Part shown: positions 23,492 to 27,954 of the stretch, piece by piece
Layout: the number at the start of each line of letters is the position of its first letter
How positions within the stretch are numbered: the first letter of the stretch is position 1
Assembly (NCBI GenBank): GCA_964247295.1
Contig: CAXTTV010000046.1
Coordinates: forward strand, 1-27,954
From: CAXTTV01 sp964247295
GTDB lineage: Bacteria > Chloroflexota > Ktedonobacteria > Ktedonobacterales > Ktedonobacteraceae
DNA length: 27,954 nt
Reading direction: 5' to 3'
The notes under the pieces: model-generated
Databases searched by the model: none
Seen by the model: only the letters and a program-made list of their open reading frames with translations
What the model was told of the DNA's origin: nothing
Made by a program: the position numbers and the translations under genes

Positions 23492-23598
23492 TGAGAGAGG
23501 TGTGGACCTTCGGCGGAGAAACCGCTATGCTACCAAAGATGGGGCGTGGTGGGCAATAGCGAGTTGAGAGAGGTGTGGACCTTCGACGGATGAACCGC
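23492..23598. repeat. Pair of 34-base direct repeats before the ThuA-like gene
   Basis: Copies at 23492-23525 and 23565-23598 agree at 31 of 34 positions; each starts TGAGAGAGGTGTGGACCTTC and ends AACCGC. The starts are 73 bases apart. The second copy ends 22 bases before the gene start, so they could be protein-binding sites or a small duplicated segment. Confidence 0.65.
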
Positions 23599-23619
23599 CG
23601 TATCGCGGAAGGAAGAATA

Positions 23620-24417
23620 ATGGAGAGAAGATTTGGGAGAACCTTTCTGGTAATTGCGTTTCTGCTTCTGACAACTACTGCCGGCTGTTCCACACGTTCA
23701 CAAAGTGAGACGAGTGCAACAGCATCACCGATCGCGAAAAGAACAGAAAGCACAAAAAAGATACTCGTGTTTTCAAAGACGGCTGGGTTTCGGCATGCCT
23801 CTATCGTAGACGGAATCGCAGCGTTACGGATGTTGGCGAAAGAGCATAATGTAGGGATTGACACAAGTGAAGACTCGACCGTTTTCACGGATGATAGTCT
23901 GAGGCGCTATGATGCCGTTATATTTCTGTCAACCACCGGGACCATCCTGGACGATCAACAGAAAGCGGCCTTTGAGCGCTATATTCGAGTGGGGGGTGGT
24001 TATGCCGGTGTGCATTCTGCCGTTGATACCGAATATGATTGGGCGTGGTACGGTAAGCTGATTGGGGCATACTTTAAAAGCCATCCAAGTGTACAGACCG
24101 CGACCCTGCGCATCGAGGATACCCATCATCCTTCAACGTTGGTGTTACCGCAGAAGTGGGAGTGTGCCGACGAGTGGTACAATTTTCGCACCAATCCCCG
24201 CGCCTCAACACACATATTAATTACCCTGGATGAGGCAACCTATAAAGGTGGCGCGATGGGTAAGGATCACCCGATCTCCTGGTATCACGAGTTCGAGGGT
24301 GGGCGCGCCTGGTATACAGGCCTGGGCCATACGTCAGAGAGTTTTCGTGAGCCGCTCTTCCTACAACATCTCTGGGGAGGGATCTCATATGCCGCTGGGT
24401 GGAATCGCGCTGAATGA
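23620..24417 (+). CDS. ThuA-like domain lipoprotein
   Basis: The 265-residue product begins MERRFGRTFL with a hydrophobic segment and a lipobox-like TAGC (cysteine 23), so it is probably a membrane-anchored lipoprotein facing outward. The rest is a ThuA/trehalose-utilisation fold, related to class I glutamine amidotransferases: ILVFSKTAGFRHASI, DAVIFLSTTG, GGGYAGVHSAVD, and HPISWYHEFEGGRAWYTGLGHTSESF near the end. ThuA proteins are linked to trehalose or sugar-derivative metabolism, but their reaction is unclear. I chose ATG 23620, which has GGAAGGA upstream; the frame is open further upstream, but that would bury the signal peptide. It converges with the large glycosidase gene. Confidence 0.85.
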   Translation: MERRFGRTFLVIAFLLLTTTAGCSTRSQSETSATASPIAKRTESTKKILVFSKTAGFRHASIVDGIAALRMLAKEHNVGIDTSEDSTVFTDDSLRRYDAVIFLSTTGTILDDQQKAAFERYIRVGGGYAGVHSAVDTEYDWAWYGKLIGAYFKSHPSVQTATLRIEDTHHPSTLVLPQKWECADEWYNFRTNPRASTHILITLDEATYKGGAMGKDHPISWYHEFEGGRAWYTGLGHTSESFREPLFLQHLWGGISYAAGWNRAE

Positions 24418-24421
24418 AAAG

Positions 24422-24456
24422 AAAAAAGGAGGGAGACCAGGACCGGCCTCCCTCCT
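24422..24456 (-). terminator. Intrinsic terminator of the GH15 gene
   Basis: AGGAGGGAG (24427-24435) pairs with CTCCCTCCT (24448-24456), with an inner CC/GG pair. On the minus strand the stem is followed by six Ts (24427-24422). It lies between convergent stops and serves the minus-strand gene best. Confidence 0.8.
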
Positions 24457-24468
24457 GAATGAAGAATC

Positions 24469-27400
24469 TTAAGGGATGACCCCATCCTGAAGGGTAACAG
24501 GATTGTGTTTAGTGTAGTCCAGCTCGTCTGACTGGCTCACTCCCGTGGGTGTCAGAGTATCCAGCACTTTGGGGACCGTCGCGGGATCAACAGTGCAGCG
24601 AGGATCGCTGCTGGCTGCGGCACAGACGCCAAAGCTATACCCACCTGGTGTGGCTGTGAAAGCCCGAGCCTGATCCGGACTGAAGCCATCCTGACCCGCC
24701 AGCGTGACGGTAAAGCCCCAACCAGTTTTAGGATGGCCTAGGCTGGAGGCCGGCACGCTAAAGCTGATAAAGCGCGAGATCGCGTTCCCCGAGCTGGTAA
24801 TTGTTCCCAGCGCGTTCCCTTTGGCGTCCACATAGCGAGAGCCGAAGCCTTGAACCTCAAGCGCCTTACTCCAGGCCGCGCTCTGCGTGATTGCATAGTT
24901 GCGTTGTGGATAGGCAACGGCGGTAGAGGTATCGCCAGCGGCTGCATTGGGATCATGGATGTACACATCCACAAGCTGGGCTCCAAAAGGACTGCCAAAG
25001 GTAGGCGAGAGATCACGCGTCTGGAGCTTAAAGATGATGTTAGTGCCATTATCGAACACCTGGAAACGCTGAATATCGTAGGCCCCAGGATGGAAATCCG
25101 CCGCCGTTGGATAAGCATAGTTTCCTGGACCGTTGTCATCGTTATTGGGATCAGTGATATCGAGCAGTTTGGTACCCGGCGTGAAATCAAAGACCACCGT
25201 CCGCTCCTCGTTCGCGGTCGCGCCATTGGCAGATCGCGCTACCACATTAATGACCGTAGTTCCCCCAGTAACCGGCAGCTTCACGCTAAAGGTGCCATCG
25301 GCCTTCGCCGTTGTTGTGACAATCGAAGTCTGACTTTTATTGTCGGTATTGGTGCCGGCAACATACATCTTATTTCCAGACTTCGAGGTGCCCGAGACCG
25401 TCACCGGAGATCCAGTCACGCTTGACGTATCTGCGGGAGCCGTAAGTATTAGCTTCGTTGAACCCTGTTGATGACGAACATAGCGATCGTAAGTGATTCC
25501 AGGGCGATCCAGCACCTGATTTGTGCTAATATCGCGCATCAAGCGCACAAACGAGGCCGTAGACCAGGTGAGAGGCGCGGCAGATCCCGCTGGCTTCCCG
25601 TTCTTAAAGCCGATAGAAGCTGTCGTAGGATCGGTTCCGAAGGGCGAGGCCGCCAGATCGGGCAGCTCCCAATCCTGCTCTGGCAGCAGGCCGACGCCTG
25701 ATCCAAAGTCGCGCATAGTCTCCAATAGCTGGATTGAGTAGGTTGAATTGTTGCGGAGCAGCTCGTACTCGCCGCGTTCAGCGTTTAACAGTGGCCAGAG
25801 ATGCCCATTTCCCTGGTTTGTGGGTGGCCAGGGATGCCCAGTTTTTGACTCATCGCCGTACCCATCGCCATTATAGCGCAGCCAGCCTGGGCCGCTTTTC
25901 GTCTCAGCCTTAATTGTCGTATCGACAATTGGCAGGGACTCCGTAATGTGCGTATCGTTGGCGGGCTTCAGGCCCAGGCGAACAAGCTCCAGGAAACCAG
26001 CATCGATCACCTGACGCTGATCCAGCGTTGGGCCACCATTTCCCAGATTATAAGAGATCGCCGCATTGGGATCGCCCGTTTTCGAGAGGCGAATATAATA
26101 GGGATGCTTTGCCAGCGGACCGTTTGTCGTAACCGCCCACTTCTCAATTGAGCGCTGATAATTATCGGCCACCCCAAGCCAGAGGTTCTCGCTGTCACTA
26201 TCATGATTGATGCGCGCGATATCGGCAGCCGCCACCAGACCAGCGATCTCCGCCGAGATCGTCGAGGGAGAGTACCCTTGTTGCTCCTCCCAGCGCTCCA
26301 CTCCAAAGGCCGGGCCGTGACTAATCACAAAATTCGCCGCTGGCTTGATATGCTTCTCATAAAAGTTTTTATCCGTGATATGCATCTGATCGGCCATCAG
26401 GATCGGATAGCTGGACTCATCGAGCTGTGCTCCAAAAGAGTCTGGGGCCGTCTTCCCATTCAGCAGGCTATTGCGGGGAATCGAGCCATCGGCCTGTTGC
26501 TGACGCAGGAACAGGAAATCCACCGTATCGCGCGCCGTTTTTGTATCCCCGGCTGCGATCAAACCTGTCCAGGTCTCATACAGATCGCGGGCAAACACCT
26601 CGCGATACGAACCGAAGTAAGCATTTTGAGGATCGTTAGCGGCAACCGCCTGACCCCAGGGAGAGGCCAGACCCGCGCCGATTGCCCCGGCGAACGTCTT
26701 ATCCTCTGTAGATTTCACCACATTGGCATTCAGATAATACTCATCTTTCAGCGTATTCCATTGAGAGGCTGAAACATCCTTAGGGCGATCCCGAGGATCG
26801 ATCAGCTTGCTATCGTAGTCATGCCAGCCCTGGATATACGCGTTACGCAGAGTCGTAAAGGGTGTCAGCAGCGAGGCCCGGCCAGTCTGGACCGCCTCAG
26901 CCTGTTTGGTGCCAAAGCCCAGAGCAAATGTAAACTCAGGATGTTGTAGATCAATTTGTGCCGTCTGCACGACATTGCCATTGAGCGCCTGATCGTAGAC
27001 CCCTGTCAGCTTATGGGAAGCATCAAGCTGGGTAAGGCCATCGCTCTGCGCGCCTACAAAGCCATTGCTCACCTGTATAAAGGGCGACGAGGCCTCAAGC
27101 GCGCTATAGACTGGAACCGCGTAATCGCGATTCACCGCTTGAGACTTCGTATTGATGTCATAGGCCATGGGGATTTGCTGCTGCAATGATGTATCGGTCA
27201 CCGCATTATCGGCTCCCCCGTTAGGAGTACCACCGCCACCGTTGCCATTCAGCGTAGGATCATAGCGGAGGTAAAGCTGATAATCCCCAACCTTGCCTTT
27301 CAACGGCGTGAACAGTGTGCGTATCACCACACTGTTACGATTGGGATCAGTAATATACTCCGTCACCAGACGGTACTTTCCATTTTTCGCCGTCGTCGTC

Positions 27401-27786
27401 ACGCGGCAGTCAAGGGAACGGTTGTCCACCAGTTGGGTTGTATAGGTAGTATCACGAGTCTGGAGATCCGTAAAGCTTTTACCATCGGTTACCACAAACT
27501 GAAGAGACTTCACATTGGAATTATCTTCATAAGGATAGTAGAGATCGCTTAACACGCCATCGGCCAGCGTAAACCAGACCTTTGATTGTGTATTGCGAGC
27601 TGTGCCCAGGCAATCCTTCCGAGCGAGATTAAAATAAGAGGATGAGCCAGGACCATCGGAAGCCACAGCGAGAGAGGTTGCATGCGCAGCCCTGGGGAAT
27701 AAAGAGACAGATGTAGAAAAAAACAAAGAAAGGACCAGGAGAAGTGGAGCACATCCGCGCAGACGTGCCGGTATAGAGTCGACCAT
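24469..27786 (-). CDS. Secreted GH15 glucodextranase / glucoamylase-like enzyme
   Basis: The 1105-residue protein has a Sec signal peptide (cleavage after AAHA, residue 36). The domain order matches Arthrobacter glucodextranase: N-terminal beta-sandwich (about 40-310), GH15 alpha/alpha barrel (about 320-770), an Ig-like B domain (about 778-870, KLILTAPADTSSVTGSPVTVSG) and a C-terminal carbohydrate-binding-like domain (about 872-1105, with DPNNDDNGPGNYAYPTA). Catalytic candidates are E500 in VERWEEQ (acid) and E703 in LPEQDWE (base); the substrate-site segment FARDLYETWTGL is at 398-409. It would release glucose from the ends of dextran or starch-like glucans outside the cell. The start has AAGGAG nine bases upstream. 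Which linkage is preferred cannot be decided from sequence alone. Confidence 0.92.
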   Translation of the reverse strand: MVDSIPARLRGCAPLLLVLSLFFSTSVSLFPRAAHATSLAVASDGPGSSSYFNLARKDCLGTARNTQSKVWFTLADGVLSDLYYPYEDNSNVKSLQFVVTDGKSFTDLQTRDTTYTTQLVDNRSLDCRVTTTAKNGKYRLVTEYITDPNRNSVVIRTLFTPLKGKVGDYQLYLRYDPTLNGNGGGGTPNGGADNAVTDTSLQQQIPMAYDINTKSQAVNRDYAVPVYSALEASSPFIQVSNGFVGAQSDGLTQLDASHKLTGVYDQALNGNVVQTAQIDLQHPEFTFALGFGTKQAEAVQTGRASLLTPFTTLRNAYIQGWHDYDSKLIDPRDRPKDVSASQWNTLKDEYYLNANVVKSTEDKTFAGAIGAGLASPWGQAVAANDPQNAYFGSYREVFARDLYETWTGLIAAGDTKTARDTVDFLFLRQQQADGSIPRNSLLNGKTAPDSFGAQLDESSYPILMADQMHITDKNFYEKHIKPAANFVISHGPAFGVERWEEQQGYSPSTISAEIAGLVAAADIARINHDSDSENLWLGVADNYQRSIEKWAVTTNGPLAKHPYYIRLSKTGDPNAAISYNLGNGGPTLDQRQVIDAGFLELVRLGLKPANDTHITESLPIVDTTIKAETKSGPGWLRYNGDGYGDESKTGHPWPPTNQGNGHLWPLLNAERGEYELLRNNSTYSIQLLETMRDFGSGVGLLPEQDWELPDLAASPFGTDPTTASIGFKNGKPAGSAAPLTWSTASFVRLMRDISTNQVLDRPGITYDRYVRHQQGSTKLILTAPADTSSVTGSPVTVSGTSKSGNKMYVAGTNTDNKSQTSIVTTTAKADGTFSVKLPVTGGTTVINVVARSANGATANEERTVVFDFTPGTKLLDITDPNNDDNGPGNYAYPTAADFHPGAYDIQRFQVFDNGTNIIFKLQTRDLSPTFGSPFGAQLVDVYIHDPNAAAGDTSTAVAYPQRNYAITQSAAWSKALEVQGFGSRYVDAKGNALGTITSSGNAISRFISFSVPASSLGHPKTGWGFTVTLAGQDGFSPDQARAFTATPGGYSFGVCAAASSDPRCTVDPATVPKVLDTLTPTGVSQSDELDYTKHNPVTLQDGVIP

Positions 27787-27954
27787 ACCAGAAAACTCCT
27801 TCGTTGTTGAAACGAAATATAAAGGGGGAATAGAAAAAAGGCACCTGTAATCACTATAACATAAAAGTGAAATAAACCAAAAAAAGAATTTATGTATATT
27901 ACATTAAAAACATCAACCCACATAAATTGGCAGATACTTTGTAGAGAATAGGTA
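27787..27954 (-). promoter_or_regulatory. Upstream region of the GH15 gene
   Basis: AT-rich. On the minus strand a TATAGT (near 27858-27863) could be a -10 box, about 70 bases before the start, with no good -35. The ribosome site AAGGAG lies at 27796-27801. No other feature was seen. Confidence 0.3.

Noticed and set aside
23492..23598. CRISPR array
   Set aside because: Only two imperfect copies, no regular spacers and no cas genes in the window.

Overview
The window looks like a chromosomal piece of a Ktedonobacteria-type Chloroflexota genome. That placement is inferred from mid-range GC, a PknG-like kinase with zinc ribbons, clusters of double-glycine-leader peptides, large secreted glycosidases and a short dispersed GC-rich repeat. 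No rRNA, tRNA, insertion sequence or CRISPR array was seen. Ten Ns at 20800-20809 show that this is a scaffolded draft.

Layout. 1-275: end of a dispersed repeat, then a lipid-kinase-family gene (276-1238). 1235-6294, minus strand: a three-gene signalling cluster of Ser/Thr kinase with zinc ribbons and TPRs, von Willebrand A protein and a four-helix membrane sensor-like protein. 6295-6805: a long spacer with a perfect 13-bp inverted repeat enclosing a GNRA hairpin. 6806-9300, plus strand: an AdaA-type alkylation sensor, an O6-alkylguanine methyltransferase and a LarA-family protein. 9308-9736: small hydrophobic protein, minus strand. 9974-15807: pyrimidine locus pyrB-carA-carB behind a consensus promoter, a 44-codon leader ORF with a U-rich stretch, and an intrinsic terminator. 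16015-17342: four cysteine-free double-glycine-leader peptides. 17492-19679: tandem duplication of a secreted protein gene with a perfect 26-bp hairpin at the junction. 19858-20736: two-module VOC protein. 20737-21220: gap, poly-C and repeat. 21221-23398, minus: GH36 alpha-galactosidase broken by one in-frame TAA. 23620-24417: ThuA-like lipoprotein. 24469-27786, minus: secreted GH15 glucodextranase/glucoamylase-like enzyme.

How the parts work together. The pyr locus encodes the first two steps of UMP synthesis (carbamoyl phosphate, then carbamoyl aspartate). Its leader closely resembles the UTP-sensing pyrBI leader of enterobacteria, although the three enzymes read like the separate domains of the animal CAD protein. 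The adaA/ogt pair is a split version of E. coli Ada and should be self-induced by DNA methylation damage. The peptide cluster has export leaders but no transporter or maturation gene nearby, so any processing machinery must be encoded elsewhere. The glycosidases and ThuA-like protein suggest polysaccharide scavenging.

The most interesting items are the pyr leader attenuator, the paired peptides with equal-length homologous cores, the CAD-like carAB/pyrB, the duplicated secreted proteins with a swapped 3' hairpin, and the nonsense-interrupted alpha-galactosidase.
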